A DNA stretch of 64,000 nt from Streptomyces davaonensis JCM 4913 (GCF_000349325.1 NC_020504.1:1646053-1710052), one strand, 5' to 3'. Counted from the first letter of the stretch, positions 25,246 through 34,833 are shown. Made by a program: numbers and translations. The notes: a model not told the origin generated them from the letters alone.

Positions 25246-26145
25246 TCACGCCTTCCCTTCGGTGGTGCCGGGCGCGGGAGCGGTGAGGTCGCTCTCCTCG
25301 GGGAGTTCGTCCACGTCGACTCCGCGCACCTGTGACAGCTCGTGCTTGAGGGCGGCGAGTTCGGTGCCGCCGGCCATGTGGTTGGTGAGTTCTTCCAGGC
25401 TGACCTGGTCGCGTTCGGCGGACAACTCCAGGGTGCCCAGGCGCAGCACGCTGAAATGGTCACCGACCATGTAGGCGTGGTGCGGGTTGTGGGTGATGAA
25501 GATGACGCCGAGGCCGCGGTCGCGGGCGGCGGCGATGTACTTCAGGACCACGCCGGACTGCTTGACGCCGAGGGCGGCGGTGGGCTCGTCCAGGATGAGG
25601 ACGCGGGCGCCGAAGTAGACGGCGCGGGCGATGGCCACGCACTGGCGCTGCCCGCCGGAGAGGGTGCCGATGGGCTGTTCCAGATCGTCCAGGACGATGC
25701 CCATGTTGCGCAGTTCCTGGTCCGCCGTCTTCTTCATCCGCGCGATGTCGAGGCGGCGGATCGGCCAGGGACCCTTGGTCATCTCGGAGCCGAGGAAGAA
25801 GTTGCGCCACACGGGCATCAGCGGGACGGTCGCCAGGTCCTGGTAGACGGTGGCGATGCCGCGGTCCAGGGCCTCGCGGGGGGTGGTGAAGCGCACCGGT
25901 TCGCCGTCGACGAGGAACTCGCCCTCGGTGTGCTGGTGCAGCCCGGAGATGATCTTGATGAGGGTGGACTTGCCGGCGCCGTTGTCGCCGAGCACACAGG
26001 TCACCTTGCCGGGGTGGACGGCGAGGCTGACGCCGTGCAGGGCGCGGATGTTGCCGTAGGACTTGCCGGCGCCGCGCAGTTCGACGATCGGCCGGTCCTC
26101 CTCGGGGACCGTGTCCTTGACGATGGCTCCGTGAGGGGTGGTCAT
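25246..26145 (-). CDS. Sugar ABC transporter ATP-binding protein
   Basis: A 299-residue single-domain ATPase: Walker [10 protein letters not shown], signature LSGGQRQ, Walker [12 protein letters not shown], switch His in ITHNPHH. It is the half-length RbsA/MglA-related type used by actinobacterial CUT2 sugar systems. ATG 26145 has GGAGGTGA 5 bp upstream, and that same sequence contains the permease stop, so translation is coupled. The C-terminal 45 residues are acidic and unconserved. Confidence 0.9.
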   Translation of the reverse strand: MTTPHGAIVKDTVPEEDRPIVELRGAGKSYGNIRALHGVSLAVHPGKVTCVLGDNGAGKSTLIKIISGLHQHTEGEFLVDGEPVRFTTPREALDRGIATVYQDLATVPLMPVWRNFFLGSEMTKGPWPIRRLDIARMKKTADQELRNMGIVLDDLEQPIGTLSGGQRQCVAIARAVYFGARVLILDEPTAALGVKQSGVVLKYIAAARDRGLGVIFITHNPHHAYMVGDHFSVLRLGTLELSAERDQVSLEELTNHMAGGTELAALKHELSQVRGVDVDELPEESDLTAPAPGTTEGKA

Positions 26146-26150
26146 TGCGG

Positions 26151-27227
26151 TCACCTCCGGGTCGCCGTCTGGCGGACCCACAGATTGATGAGCGTGGCGC
26201 CGAGGAGCATCACGCCCAGGAACGCCTTGAACCAGTCGGGGTTCCAGCCGGCGTAGACGATGCCCTGCTGGACCATACCGAACATGAACGCGCCGAAGAC
26301 CGGGCCGATCGCCGAGCCGTAGCCGCCGGTCAGCAGACAGCCGCCGATGACGGCCGCGGCGATGTAGATCAGCTCCTGGCCGACGCCCTCGCCGGACTGC
26401 ACGGTGTTGAAGGAGAACAGCTGGTGCATACCGACGAACCAGGCGCCGAAGCCGACCAGCATGAACAGCGAGATCTTGGTGAAGGTCACCGGCACACCGA
26501 CGGCTCGCGCGGACTCCTTGTTGCCGCCGACGGCGAAGATCCAGTTGCCGTACTTGGTGCGCAGCAGCACCCACGTGGCGAGCGCGGCGAAGACCAGCCA
26601 CCAGACGATGGTGATCTTGATCTGGACGCCGCCGACCTCGAAGGAGGACGCGAACAGGTCCTTGGCCTGACCGAAGCCGTCCATGTCGCTGATGTCGTCG
26701 GTGGCGACGTTGTCGGTGACCCACTTGGTGATCGCGAGGTTGGCACCCTGGAGGATCAGGAAGGTGCCGAGGGTGACCAGGAAGCTCGGCAGGCCGGTCT
26801 TCACCAGCATCCAGCCGTTGAAGAAGCCGACCGCGAGCGACACGATCAGGGCCACGATCACCCCGACCCAGACGTTCATGGTCAGCTGGTAGCTGACCAT
26901 GCTGGCGGTGAGTGCCGAGGTGATGACGGCGACACCGGACGACAGGTCGAACTCGCCGCCGATCATCAGCAGCGCGACCGGCAGCGCCATGATCCCGATG
27001 GTGGACGACTGGTACAGGATGTTGGCCATCGAGCCGCCGTCGCGCACCGGCGGGGCGGTGATGAGGAAGAAGACCAGCACCGCCACGGCGCCCAGGAAGA
27101 CGCCCACTTCGGGCCGGGCGAGCAGCCGCAGCGCCAGCGGGCGCTCGGCGGTCCGCCCGTCGGTCTCCTTCGGGCCGGGGGCCGGCGGTGTGGTCACCGC
27201 CGGATCGGCATGCTGGGTCATACCCAT
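26151..27227 (-). CDS. Sugar ABC transporter permease (RbsC-like)
   Basis: A 358-residue membrane protein with about ten helices and the BPD_transp_2 pattern ([58 protein letters not shown]). The ATG at 27227 overlaps the binding-protein stop by one base (TGATG); an ATG at 27221 is possible. It pairs with the ATPase downstream to form a CUT2 importer. Confidence 0.9.
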   Translation of the reverse strand: MGMTQHADPAVTTPPAPGPKETDGRTAERPLALRLLARPEVGVFLGAVAVLVFFLITAPPVRDGGSMANILYQSSTIGIMALPVALLMIGGEFDLSSGVAVITSALTASMVSYQLTMNVWVGVIVALIVSLAVGFFNGWMLVKTGLPSFLVTLGTFLILQGANLAITKWVTDNVATDDISDMDGFGQAKDLFASSFEVGGVQIKITIVWWLVFAALATWVLLRTKYGNWIFAVGGNKESARAVGVPVTFTKISLFMLVGFGAWFVGMHQLFSFNTVQSGEGVGQELIYIAAAVIGGCLLTGGYGSAIGPVFGAFMFGMVQQGIVYAGWNPDWFKAFLGVMLLGATLINLWVRQTATRR

Positions 27228-28246
27228 CACCGGGTGCCCTTCGAGGCGAAGCCCGCCACCGCGTCGACGTTGGTCTTGTCGACGAAGGCCGGGCCGGTCA
27301 GCACCGGCTGCTCACCGCCGCCCATGTAGTTGCCGTTGTTCTTGTAGAGCCACAGCGAGTCGATCGCCAGGTAGCCCTGGAGGTAGGGCTGCTGGTCGAC
27401 GGCGAACTCGATCGTGCCCTTGCTGATGGCTCCGGTGAGGTCCTTGTTGAGGTCGAAGGTGGCGACCTTCGCCTTGCTGGACGACTCGGACACCGACTGC
27501 GCGGCGGTCAGCGCGAACGGGGCGCCGAGGGTGACGACGTAGTCGATCGCCTTGTCCTCGGCGAGCTTGGCGGTGATCGTCGACTTCACCGAGGGCATGT
27601 CGGTGCCGTTGACGTTCAGCGTCTCGACCGAGCCGGAGAAGGTCTTCTCCACGCCGTCGCAGCGCTGGGTGAGGCCGATGTTGCCCTGCTCCTGGATGAC
27701 ACAGACGGCCTTCTTGGCACCTGCCTCGTTGAGCCGCTTGCCGAGCGCCTCGCCCGCGACGGTCTCGTCCTGGCCGAAGAACTCCATCAGGCCGAGCTTC
27801 TGCCATTCGCTGACGCCCGAGTTGAGGCCGACGACGGGTATGTTCGCCGCCTTCGCCTTGGCTATGACGTCCTTCAGGGCGTCCGGCTTGGCGAGCGTGA
27901 CGGCGATGCCGTCGACCTTCTGGTCGATCGCGTTCTGCACCAGGTTGGCCTGGACACCGGCGCTGGGGTCGGCCGAGTAGATCAGCTCGACGTTGTCCTT
28001 GGCGGCGGAGGCCTCGGCGCCCTTGCGGACGATGTCCCAGAAGGTGTCGCCCGGCGACTGGTGGGTGACCAGGGCGACCTTCATGCGCGGGGTGTCGGCC
28101 TTGCCCGCGGCGGCGCCGTCCGCGCTTTCCTCGGCCTTCTTGCCGCCGGAGCCGCTGGAGCAGCCGGCGAGGGTCAGTGCGGCCGCTGCGGCCAGGGCCA
28201 CCAGGGGCGCCATTCTGCGGGAGCGGGAGTACGAAGAGCGGTCCAT
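27227..28246 (-). CDS. Sugar ABC transporter substrate-binding lipoprotein
   Basis: A 339-residue lipoprotein: basic signal, lipobox LAGC (Cys29), then a type I periplasmic-binding fold of the ribose/galactose class ([61 protein letters not shown]). First gene of the five-gene sugar operon, 247 bp from the divergent GntR gene. Confidence 0.92.
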   Translation of the reverse strand: MDRSSYSRSRRMAPLVALAAAAALTLAGCSSGSGGKKAEESADGAAAGKADTPRMKVALVTHQSPGDTFWDIVRKGAEASAAKDNVELIYSADPSAGVQANLVQNAIDQKVDGIAVTLAKPDALKDVIAKAKAANIPVVGLNSGVSEWQKLGLMEFFGQDETVAGEALGKRLNEAGAKKAVCVIQEQGNIGLTQRCDGVEKTFSGSVETLNVNGTDMPSVKSTITAKLAEDKAIDYVVTLGAPFALTAAQSVSESSSKAKVATFDLNKDLTGAISKGTIEFAVDQQPYLQGYLAIDSLWLYKNNGNYMGGGEQPVLTGPAFVDKTNVDAVAGFASKGTR

Positions 28247-28314
28247 CTTTCCTGCACCTCACTGTGCGACGGGGGAACGACGGGAAAGAAACGCGGCTGG
28301 TGCGTTGGTCCCGG

Positions 28315-28425
28315 ATCAAATCCCCTGTGAGGCCCGCTGTCAAGACTTTGTTAAGACATCATTGCACAACAAGGTCCGAATGTAAGTACAAACTATTGAC
28401 AGAGGTCGGGCCTGAGGCCTACACC
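28315..28425. promoter_or_regulatory. Divergent promoters of sugar operon and GntR gene
   Basis: Leftward: TTGACA (minus strand, 28343-28338) and TTTGAT (28320-28315), 17-bp spacer, for the ABC operon. Rightward: TTGACA (28396-28401) with TACACC (28420-28425), 18-bp spacer, for the GntR gene. Between them TGTA-AG-TACA (28381-28390) could be the regulator's operator. The stretch 28247-28493 holds no gene. Confidence 0.5.
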
Positions 28426-28493
28426 TGGGAGGCGGTGAGAATGATCTCTACCCGCTGCCGCCGGGCGTAGTCACGAGAAAGGCAGGTACCCCC

Positions 28494-29249
28494 TTGGCCG
28501 CCTCCGCGCTCGACACCCTGCACTTCGCCCTCGACCGGAACAGTCCGGTGCCGCTGTACTACCAACTCGCCCAGCAGCTGGAGGCGGCGATCGAGCACGG
28601 GGCGCTCGCTCCGGGCAACCTCCTCGGCAACGAGATCGACCTGTCCACCCGGCTCGGCCTGTCCCGGCCGACCGTCCGCCAGGCCATCCAGTCGCTGGTC
28701 GACAAGGGCCTGCTGGTCCGCCGCCGCGGCGTCGGCACCCAGGTCGTGCACAGCCAGGTCAAGCGCCCCCTGGAGCTCAGCAGCCTCTACGACGACCTGG
28801 AGGCGGCCGGCCAGGGCCCGACCACCCGGGTCGTACGCAACGAGACCGTCCCCGCCACGGCGGACGTCGCGGCCGCCCTGGGCCTCGCGGAAGGCGCCGA
28901 GGTGACGCTCCTGGAGCGGCTGCGCTCCACCCACGGCCAGCCGGTGGCGCTGCTGTGCAACTACCTGCCCGCCGACCTCCTGGAGCTGGACACCGCCCGG
29001 CTGGAGACCACCGGCCTGTACCGGATGATGCGCACCGCCGGGATCACCCTGCACAGCGCCCGCCAGACCGTGGGCGCCCGCAGCGCCACCGCCGAGGAGG
29101 CGGCCCGGCTGGACGAGAAGGAGGGCGCCGCCCTGCTCACCATGCAGCGCACCGCCTACGACGACACCGGCCGCGCGGTCGAGTACGGCACGCACATCTA
29201 CCGCGCCTCGCGGTACGCCTTCGACTTCCAGCTGCTCGTCAGAGGCTGA
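28494..29249 (+). CDS. GntR/HutC-family regulator with UTRA domain
   Basis: A 251-residue regulator starting at TTG (no ATG or GTG is available before an upstream stop; GGCAGG precedes it). Winged helix at about 20-85 (PVPLYYQLAQQLEAAIEHG, LSRPTVRQAIQSLVDKGLLV) and a UTRA ligand domain (about 100-250: LLERLRSTHGQPVALLCNYL, EYGTHIYRASRYAFDFQL). Divergent from the sugar ABC operon, which it probably represses until a sugar or sugar phosphate binds. Confidence 0.88.
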   Translation: MAASALDTLHFALDRNSPVPLYYQLAQQLEAAIEHGALAPGNLLGNEIDLSTRLGLSRPTVRQAIQSLVDKGLLVRRRGVGTQVVHSQVKRPLELSSLYDDLEAAGQGPTTRVVRNETVPATADVAAALGLAEGAEVTLLERLRSTHGQPVALLCNYLPADLLELDTARLETTGLYRMMRTAGITLHSARQTVGARSATAEEAARLDEKEGAALLTMQRTAYDDTGRAVEYGTHIYRASRYAFDFQLLVRG

Positions 29250-29313
29250 CTCCCGCTGAACTGTCCGCCCGGCCGCCCGCTTGACTGTCGGCGGCAACGG
29301 GCGCAGAGTCGCA

Positions 29314-29334
29314 CATATACGTCGTAAACATACG
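29314..29334. promoter_or_regulatory. TetR-type operator, copy 1 (before galE remnant)
   Basis: Read on the minus strand it matches 19 of 21 bases of the site at 32124-32144, sharing TTACGACGTATA and a preceding CGTATG. Each copy has internal CGTA/TACG dyads. This one is 35 bp before the galE fragment start. Confidence 0.65.
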
Positions 29335-29368
29335 GTGTTCCCCGGTCACGAGAAGCGGAGCCGGGCCC

Positions 29369-29704
29369 ATGAGCGCACCGTCAACAGTCCTCGTGACCGG
29401 CGGGGGCGGTGATCGTGGTCGACGACTACAGCAACAGCTCCCCGCAGGTCTTCGCGCGCGTCGAGCGCATCGCGGGCCGATTCGTCGGCGCCGTCCACGA
29501 CCTCGACATCCGCGACCGGCACGCCGTGTCGGCCGTGTTCCCCACCGGCACACCGTGGACGCCGTACTGCACTTCGCGGGCCTGAAGTCGGCCCCCGGCT
29601 CGCTGCGGGACCCGGTGGCGTACTACGACGTCAACGTCGGCGGCACCATCTGCCTGCTGCGGGCCATGCACGAGCACGGGGTGCGCCAGCTGGTGTTCTC
29701 CTCC
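29369..29704 (+). pseudogene. galE: Truncated UDP-glucose 4-epimerase (galE) remnant
   Basis: The first six codons after the start encode the Rossmann motif VTGGGG, but the following FIGSH-type segment is deleted: the text resumes in another frame with VIVVDDYSNSSPQVF and then shifts again to HTVDAVLHFAGLKSAPGSLRDP, YYDVNVGGTICLLRAM and VRQLVFSS, all strongly GalE-like. Similarity stops at 29704, just before the SATVYG motif should appear, so about two thirds of the gene including catalytic Tyr-Lys is missing. Non-functional. It converges on a likewise truncated capD-type gene. Confidence 0.82.
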
Positions 29705-32015
29705 GAGCGGGCCGGGTCCGGCCTCGCCAGCGGATGTCCACGTCCGGGATGTGCACCGAGCGGGCGAACTTGCGCACCAAGTCCACGATCCGCACCGGGC
29801 TGCTCATGTCCAGCACGAACACCTCCCCGCCGCGAGCCATCCGAGCGGCTTGCAGGACCAGTCCGACGGCCTCCTCGACGGTCATGAAGAACCGGGTCAC
29901 ATCGGGGTGTGTGACGGTCACGGGGGCGCCCGCGCCCAGTTGCTCGGCCACGACCGACAGCAGCGAGCCACGGCTGCCGAGCACATTGCCGAAGCGCACG
30001 GCCGTGAAGACGGTGCCGGGCGGGGCGTCCCGCTGCCCTTCGCCGACGATGAGTTCGGCGAGCCGCTTGGTCGCGCCGAGTACCGAGACGGGGTCGGCGG
30101 CCTTGTCGGTGGAGATCAGCACGAACCGCGCGGTACGGGCCTCGGCCGCCGCGCGGACCAGGTTCTCGGTGCCGCGCACATTCGACTTCACGCCTTCGCC
30201 GGGGTGCAGTTCGAGCAGCGGCAGATGCTTGTGCGCGGCCGCGTGGAAGACGACCTCTGGGCGCAGTTCGCGGAAGACCTGGTCGATGCGGGGACGGTCC
30301 CGGATGTCCGAGATCACCACGTCGTCGGAGCGCAACGCGTCCCCGTGCAGCTCCAGTTGGAGCCGGTGCAGATGGGACCCGTCGTGGTCGAGGAGGAAGA
30401 GCCGGCTGGGGCCGAAAGCGCGGACCTGATGGCAGAGTTCGCTGCCGATGGAGCCGCCCGCCCCGGTCACCAGCACCCTCCGGCCGGCCACCACGGACCG
30501 CGCCTCGGGTCTCACCACGTGCATCTCGGCCCGCCCGATCAGCTCGCGCACGTCCAGTTCGCGCATGTCGCCGCCGACGACGTCCCGGCGCAGCGCCGCG
30601 ATGAACGACGGCAGGTAGCGGACGCTGGCGCCTTCGGCCTCGGCTGCGCGGGCGACGCGACGGAACCGGTCGGGGACCAGTTGCGGGATGGCGACGACGA
30701 CCGCCTCGATCCGGTGTTCGCGCACGGTCTCGCGGGTGGCGTCCAAGCCCCCGAGCACGGGGAGGTCCCCGACGGTCCCCTCGCTCAGCTTGGCCGGATC
30801 GTCGTCGAGGAAACCGACAGGGTCGAGGCCGAAACCCCGAGCCCGGGCGAGATCGCGGGCGAGGGCCCGCCCTGCCTCCCCGGCGCCGATGACCAGAGTG
30901 CGCAGGCACGGGGTCCGGTGCGGGGTCACGCGGGGGACGGCGTGCTTGGCTAGCTGTCCGCAGACCCGGTCGAGGGCGCGTTCGGCGAGGTGCGGGTACA
31001 GGGGCAGGGACAGCAGCCGGAGATACAGGGCGTCGGCTCCGGGCAGCCCGCCGGGTGGGGTGATGGCCAGGCCGCGGAAGTACGGCAGGCGGTGCAGCGG
31101 GACGAAGTGCACGGATGTGCTGATGCCGTCCTCGGCGAGCCGGTCCATCAGCTCGTCGCGGTCGGTGCCGTAGGCCTCCAGAACCCGGACCGGGTAGAGG
31201 TGGTGGGCGTGCCGCCCTTCGGTGGCCGTGCGCAGCGGCTCGATCCCGGGGATGTCGGCGAGGGCGGCGTCGTACCGTGCGGCCAGTTCGTGCCGCCGCT
31301 GCTGCCAGGCGTCGAGGTGGTGGAGCTGGGCCCGGCCGATGGCGGCCGTGAGGTCGGTCATGTTGGCCTTCAGGCCGGCCTCTTCGACGGAGTAGCGCGA
31401 GGTACCGCCGGACAGGTGGCGGCGCCAGGCGTCGGCGGACATGCCGTGCAGCCGGGTGCGCCGGATCCGCTCGGCCGGCTCCGAATCGTCGGTGGTGACC
31501 ATGCCGCCCTCACCGATGGGCAGGTTCTTGGTGGCGTGGAAGCTGAAGCAGATGGCGCGTGAGAGGGCGCCCACCGGGCGGGTGCCGACGCGAGTGCCGA
31601 GGGCGTGCGCGGCGTCCTCGACGACATGGGTGAGCGGCAGGTGCGCGGCGGCGGCGAGTCCGGCGACGGGAGCCGGGGCCCCGGCGTACTGCAGGACCAG
31701 CATCGCGCGCGGGCAGCCGCAGGCGCGGGCCGCGCGGGAGACGGTGTCCGGGCTGGGCAGCGCGGTGCGCGGGTCCACGTCGACCAGGACGGGCCGCAGT
31801 CCGGCGTGCAGGACGGCGTGGGCGGCGCCGCAGAAGGTGACGGCGGGGATCAGGACCGTGCCGCCGGGTGGCAACCGCAGGGCGCGCAGGGCCAGTTCGA
31901 GCGCGGCGGTGCAGGAGCTGACGCCGACCGCGTGGGCGGCTCCGATGTAACGCGCGACCTCCTGCTCGAAGCGCCCTGCCTCGGGGCCAGTGGTCACCCA
32001 GCCCGAGGCGAGCAC
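29631..32015 (-). CDS. DegT aminotransferase - CapD-type sugar epimerase/dehydratase fusion, both ends damaged (probable pseudogene)
   Basis: A single open frame of 794 codons. Residues 1-355 are a DegT/DnrJ/EryC1/StrS PLP aminotransferase (VEDAAHALGT, and SFHATKNLPIGEGGM with the PLP Lys); residues 365-765 are a CapD/FlaA1-like nucleotide-sugar dehydratase/epimerase lacking membrane helices (VTGAGGSIGSELCHQV, AAAHKHLPLLE, VLGATKRLAELIV). The family's conserved N-terminal strand (VPFAEPWISPEARRA) lies upstream in frame but has only a stop before it; an ATG at 32103 is one frame off, so a small indel has cut the start. At 29727 CapD similarity ends abruptly and the frame reads through antisense galE. 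Would make UDP-amino sugars for a surface glycan if intact. Confidence 0.7.
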   Translation of the reverse strand: MLASGWVTTGPEAGRFEQEVARYIGAAHAVGVSSCTAALELALRALRLPPGGTVLIPAVTFCGAAHAVLHAGLRPVLVDVDPRTALPSPDTVSRAARACGCPRAMLVLQYAGAPAPVAGLAAAAHLPLTHVVEDAAHALGTRVGTRPVGALSRAICFSFHATKNLPIGEGGMVTTDDSEPAERIRRTRLHGMSADAWRRHLSGGTSRYSVEEAGLKANMTDLTAAIGRAQLHHLDAWQQRRHELAARYDAALADIPGIEPLRTATEGRHAHHLYPVRVLEAYGTDRDELMDRLAEDGISTSVHFVPLHRLPYFRGLAITPPGGLPGADALYLRLLSLPLYPHLAERALDRVCGQLAKHAVPRVTPHRTPCLRTLVIGAGEAGRALARDLARARGFGLDPVGFLDDDPAKLSEGTVGDLPVLGGLDATRETVREHRIEAVVVAIPQLVPDRFRRVARAAEAEGASVRYLPSFIAALRRDVVGGDMRELDVRELIGRAEMHVVRPEARSVVAGRRVLVTGAGGSIGSELCHQVRAFGPSRLFLLDHDGSHLHRLQLELHGDALRSDDVVISDIRDRPRIDQVFRELRPEVVFHAAAHKHLPLLELHPGEGVKSNVRGTENLVRAAAEARTARFVLISTDKAADPVSVLGATKRLAELIVGEGQRDAPPGTVFTAVRFGNVLGSRGSLLSVVAEQLGAGAPVTVTHPDVTRFFMTVEEAVGLVLQAARMARGGEVFVLDMSSPVRIVDLVRKFARSVHIPDVDIRWRGRTRPARRRTPAGAPRARAWPAAGRWCRRR

Positions 32016-32123
32016 GCGCTGCGCGGCCCGCCGGGCCTCGGGGCTGATCCAGGGCTCGGCGAAGGGGACGTCCGGAGTGGTCCCCGGTGGTGCTGGCGGT
32101 CATGGGGAACGGTTACGCGATGG

Positions 32124-32144
32124 CGTATGCTTACGACGTATACG
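32124..32144. promoter_or_regulatory. TetR-type operator, copy 2
   Basis: Contains TTACGACGTATA and a preceding CGTATGC, almost identical (19/21) to the inverted copy at 29314-29334. It sits between the aminotransferase-capD gene and the rightward TetR gene, overlapping both likely promoters. ACGTATACGT at its right edge is a perfect palindrome. Confidence 0.65.
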
Positions 32145-32219
32145 TACACTTTGCCCCAGGGGTGCATAGAGTCAACAGGAGCGGACCACACACGCGGGCC
32201 GCACACCTGGAGGCGACGC

Positions 32220-32954
32220 ATGGCCAAGCGGCGGGCTGGGGCACAGGGCAACGACGAGGCGTCCGGCGGTGCACCCGCACGCCGCGCCGGAGACCGAGGC
32301 CGCTACGGCCGTCTCAGCCGCGAGCGGGTGCTCACCAGTGCCCTGGAGCTGGTGGACCGGGAGGGCCTGTCCGCGCTGAGCATGCGCCGACTCGGGGGCG
32401 AGCTCGGTGTGGAGGCGATGGCGCTCTACCGGTACGCGTCGAGCAAGGACGCCCTGCTGGACGGGCTGGTCGAGGCGCTCTATCTCGAACTGGAGGAGCG
32501 GCTGGCCGATCTGACGGACGGTGAGCCCGACTGGCGTGCTGCGCTGCACCGCATCGCGCGTGCGACGTACGAGGTGTGTCTCGCCCACCCGCAGGCGGTG
32601 CCGCTGCTCTCCACGCGCATGCTGGCGGTGCCGCTGGCCCGGCGTCCGCCGGCCGTGCTGAGGGACCATGAGCGCGTGCTGACGCTGCTGCGGGACGCCG
32701 GGCTCGACGAGGCCCGGTGCACGGCCGTGTTCCGGGCCTTCACCGCCTGGCTGCTCGGCTATGTGGCGGTGGAGTTGCGGGAGATGGTGGACAACCCGGA
32801 GGAGTCCGATCCCGCGTTCCGTCTTGGCCTGCACCGGATGCCGCCGCAGGAGCTGCCCCTGCTGCGCGAGTCCGCCGCCGCAATGGCCGAGCGGGGCGGA
32901 CCCGAGGGGCTCGCCGCGGGACTCGACGCCCTGCTCGACCGGTTCACTTCCTGA
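32220..32954 (+). CDS. TetR-family regulator with TetR_C domain
   Basis: A 244-residue regulator: basic N-terminal tail, helix-turn-helix (SALSMRRLGGELGVEAMALYRYASSK, about residues 57-82) and a class TetR C-terminal domain (LARRPPAVLRDHERVLTLLRDAGL). It starts 76 bp after operator copy 2 and is divergent from the aminotransferase-capD gene. The matching site before galE suggests it controlled both flanks of the locus, now decayed. Its last 11 bp overlap the convergent DUF427 gene. Confidence 0.87.
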   Translation: MAKRRAGAQGNDEASGGAPARRAGDRGRYGRLSRERVLTSALELVDREGLSALSMRRLGGELGVEAMALYRYASSKDALLDGLVEALYLELEERLADLTDGEPDWRAALHRIARATYEVCLAHPQAVPLLSTRMLAVPLARRPPAVLRDHERVLTLLRDAGLDEARCTAVFRAFTAWLLGYVAVELREMVDNPEESDPAFRLGLHRMPPQELPLLRESAAAMAERGGPEGLAAGLDALLDRFTS

Positions 32955-33765
32955 GCGGCCTGAGCGGCCTGAGCAACTCGCTGAACAGGGTGACCGGGCG
33001 GGGCAGGCGTTCGCCGTCCACGATCAGGTCGACGGCCTCGTTGTAGAAGGCCAGGTGTCCCGCGATGACACCGGCCGCGGGCAGAGGCTCCGGGTAGCTC
33101 CAGACGATGTTGCGCGGGACGTCCGCCTCCCGGCCGAAGCTCCAGTAGCGGGCGTTGCCCTTGTAGGGGCACAGGGACTTGTGCGCGGTGGCCTCGAACA
33201 GTTCGAGGCGGACGTCCTCCACCGGGATGTAGTACCGCGTCGGCAGTCCGGTCTCGAACAGCAGCACCGGACGGCGGGTGTCGGCCACGACGGTGCCGTC
33301 GATCTCGACCTGGACATGACGGCTGCTGCGAAGGGCGTCCACCCGGTGGTGCGGGTCGCGGGGATGGCCGAAGATCTCCTCTTCCTCCTCGTACCAGTGG
33401 TCCAGGCCGTCGCCCCGGCGCAGGAACCACTCGAACGCGATGTGTCCGGCGAGGTCGGCAGCCGGGAACGTCCAGGCCGCGTTCTCCACCCGCTCTCCGT
33501 CGACTTCGAGGTCGTAGAAGATCCGCGAGCCGGTGTGGGCGCCCGTCGGGGGTTTCTCCGCCGGGCGGAGGAGGTCGGTGCGGACCTCCTCGCGGGGGAA
33601 GGCGTAACCCGGTACGGGGATCCCCTCGGGTTCCCAGACCAGGACCGGGTGGCGGCTGTCCACGACGGTGACCTCGCCCTTGACGCCGCGCACCCAGCGC
33701 TCGCAGGGCTCCCACAGCAAGCCTTCGGGGGTGGTGCGGACGGACCGATCGCCAGGAATGGGCAT
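32944..33765 (-). CDS. Tandem DUF427 domain protein
   Basis: A 273-residue cytosolic protein with two DUF427 domains (about 25-125 and 140-250). Each carries the family pattern: a VVDSRHPVLVWE / VVADTRRPVLLFET strand, a P..Y.FP..D/EV turn, and in the second the conserved CPYKGNARYWSF. The first domain lacks that Cys motif. Function unknown for the family. Confidence 0.85.
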   Translation of the reverse strand: MPIPGDRSVRTTPEGLLWEPCERWVRGVKGEVTVVDSRHPVLVWEPEGIPVPGYAFPREEVRTDLLRPAEKPPTGAHTGSRIFYDLEVDGERVENAAWTFPAADLAGHIAFEWFLRRGDGLDHWYEEEEEIFGHPRDPHHRVDALRSSRHVQVEIDGTVVADTRRPVLLFETGLPTRYYIPVEDVRLELFEATAHKSLCPYKGNARYWSFGREADVPRNIVWSYPEPLPAAGVIAGHLAFYNEAVDLIVDGERLPRPVTLFSELLRPLRPLRK

Positions 33766-33813
33766 GATCCACGCTCCTTCGGCTTCCCCTTCGGAGCCTA
33801 CTGCGGCCCGCCG

Positions 33814-34800
33814 TCAGTGCGCCGCGTCCAGCCGCGCCCGCTGCTCGGCCGTCAGCTCCAGATCCACCGCCGCGAGGTTCTCCTCCAGCTGCGCCACCGA
33901 GGACGCCCCCGCCAGCGGGATGATCGGCAGGGACGCGCCGATCTGCCAGGCGAGGACGACCTGGTTGACGGTCGCGTCGGTCTCTCGGGCCACCTCGCGC
34001 AGGGCCTTCAGGCGGGCCGGGCTGCCCGGATGGTCGTAGTCCTGGGGCAGCGGCTTGTCCTGCCGGGTGTAGGCGCCCGCCAGCAGCGGCGAGTAGGCGA
34101 CCAGGGTCAGGGCGGGCTCGGCTCGCAGATAGCCGAGGAGCTCCGGGCCGGCGTGGCCGAGGCTGCCGTCCGGGAACTGGTCGCTCGGCACGTCGAAGCG
34201 CGGGCGCAGATGGCTGTGCTGGTACTGGAGCACCTCGTACCCGGGCAGTCCCGCCGCCGCGGCCAGCGCGCGGGCCCGCTCCACCCGCCACACGGCGTGG
34301 TTGCTGACGCCCAGCAGCCCGACGGTCCCCTCCGCCACCAGTTCGGCGAACCCCTCGACGGTCTCCGCGAGCGGCACCCGCCGGTCCTCGACGTGGGCGT
34401 AGAGGAGGTCGATCTTCTCCACCCCGAGCCGTTCCCGGCTGCGCTCGGCGGACTCCCGGATCACCTTCGCCGACAGCCCCTCGGGGTTGTCGATGTAGCC
34501 GGTGCCGGGGGCCAGGGGGCGGGCGCCGAGCTTGGTGGCGATGACGATCTCCTCGCCGACGCCCCGGCTGCGCCGCCACCGGCCGAGCAGTTCCTCGCTC
34601 TGGCCGCCCTGGCCGCCGTCCTCCCAGTAGGCGTAGGCGTTGGACGTGTCGATGAAGTTCCCGCCGGCCTCGGCATAGCGGTCGAGTACGGCGAAGGACG
34701 TCTCCTCGTCGGTACGCGTGCCGAACAGCATCGCGCCGAGCGCCAAGACGCTGACGTCGCGGCGGTGCTGCGGATCGGTGCCGATCGTGCGGTACTTCAT
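33814..34800 (-). CDS. Aldo/keto reductase
   Basis: A 328-residue NADPH-dependent TIM-barrel reductase: catalytic Asp/Tyr/Lys/His set in FIDTSNAYAYWEDGG, ATKLGARPL and LLYAHVEDRRVPL (the canonical YxxH is AHVED), and the cofactor-binding end IIPLAGASSVAQLEENL. ATG 34800 has GGAGG 7 bp before it. It is preceded by a promoter with a long spacer filled by a dyad, the arrangement used by MerR-type activators. Confidence 0.88.
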   Translation of the reverse strand: MKYRTIGTDPQHRRDVSVLALGAMLFGTRTDEETSFAVLDRYAEAGGNFIDTSNAYAYWEDGGQGGQSEELLGRWRRSRGVGEEIVIATKLGARPLAPGTGYIDNPEGLSAKVIRESAERSRERLGVEKIDLLYAHVEDRRVPLAETVEGFAELVAEGTVGLLGVSNHAVWRVERARALAAAAGLPGYEVLQYQHSHLRPRFDVPSDQFPDGSLGHAGPELLGYLRAEPALTLVAYSPLLAGAYTRQDKPLPQDYDHPGSPARLKALREVARETDATVNQVVLAWQIGASLPIIPLAGASSVAQLEENLAAVDLELTAEQRARLDAAH

Positions 34801-34833
34801 GCCGGTTCCTCCCGTTGGTGGCCTACGGGAGGG

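Noticed and set aside
32103..32103. ATG at 32103 as start of the aminotransferase-capD gene
   Set aside because: It is in a different frame from the aminotransferase and its frame reads Arg/Pro-rich shadow sequence; it may mark the original start before an indel.
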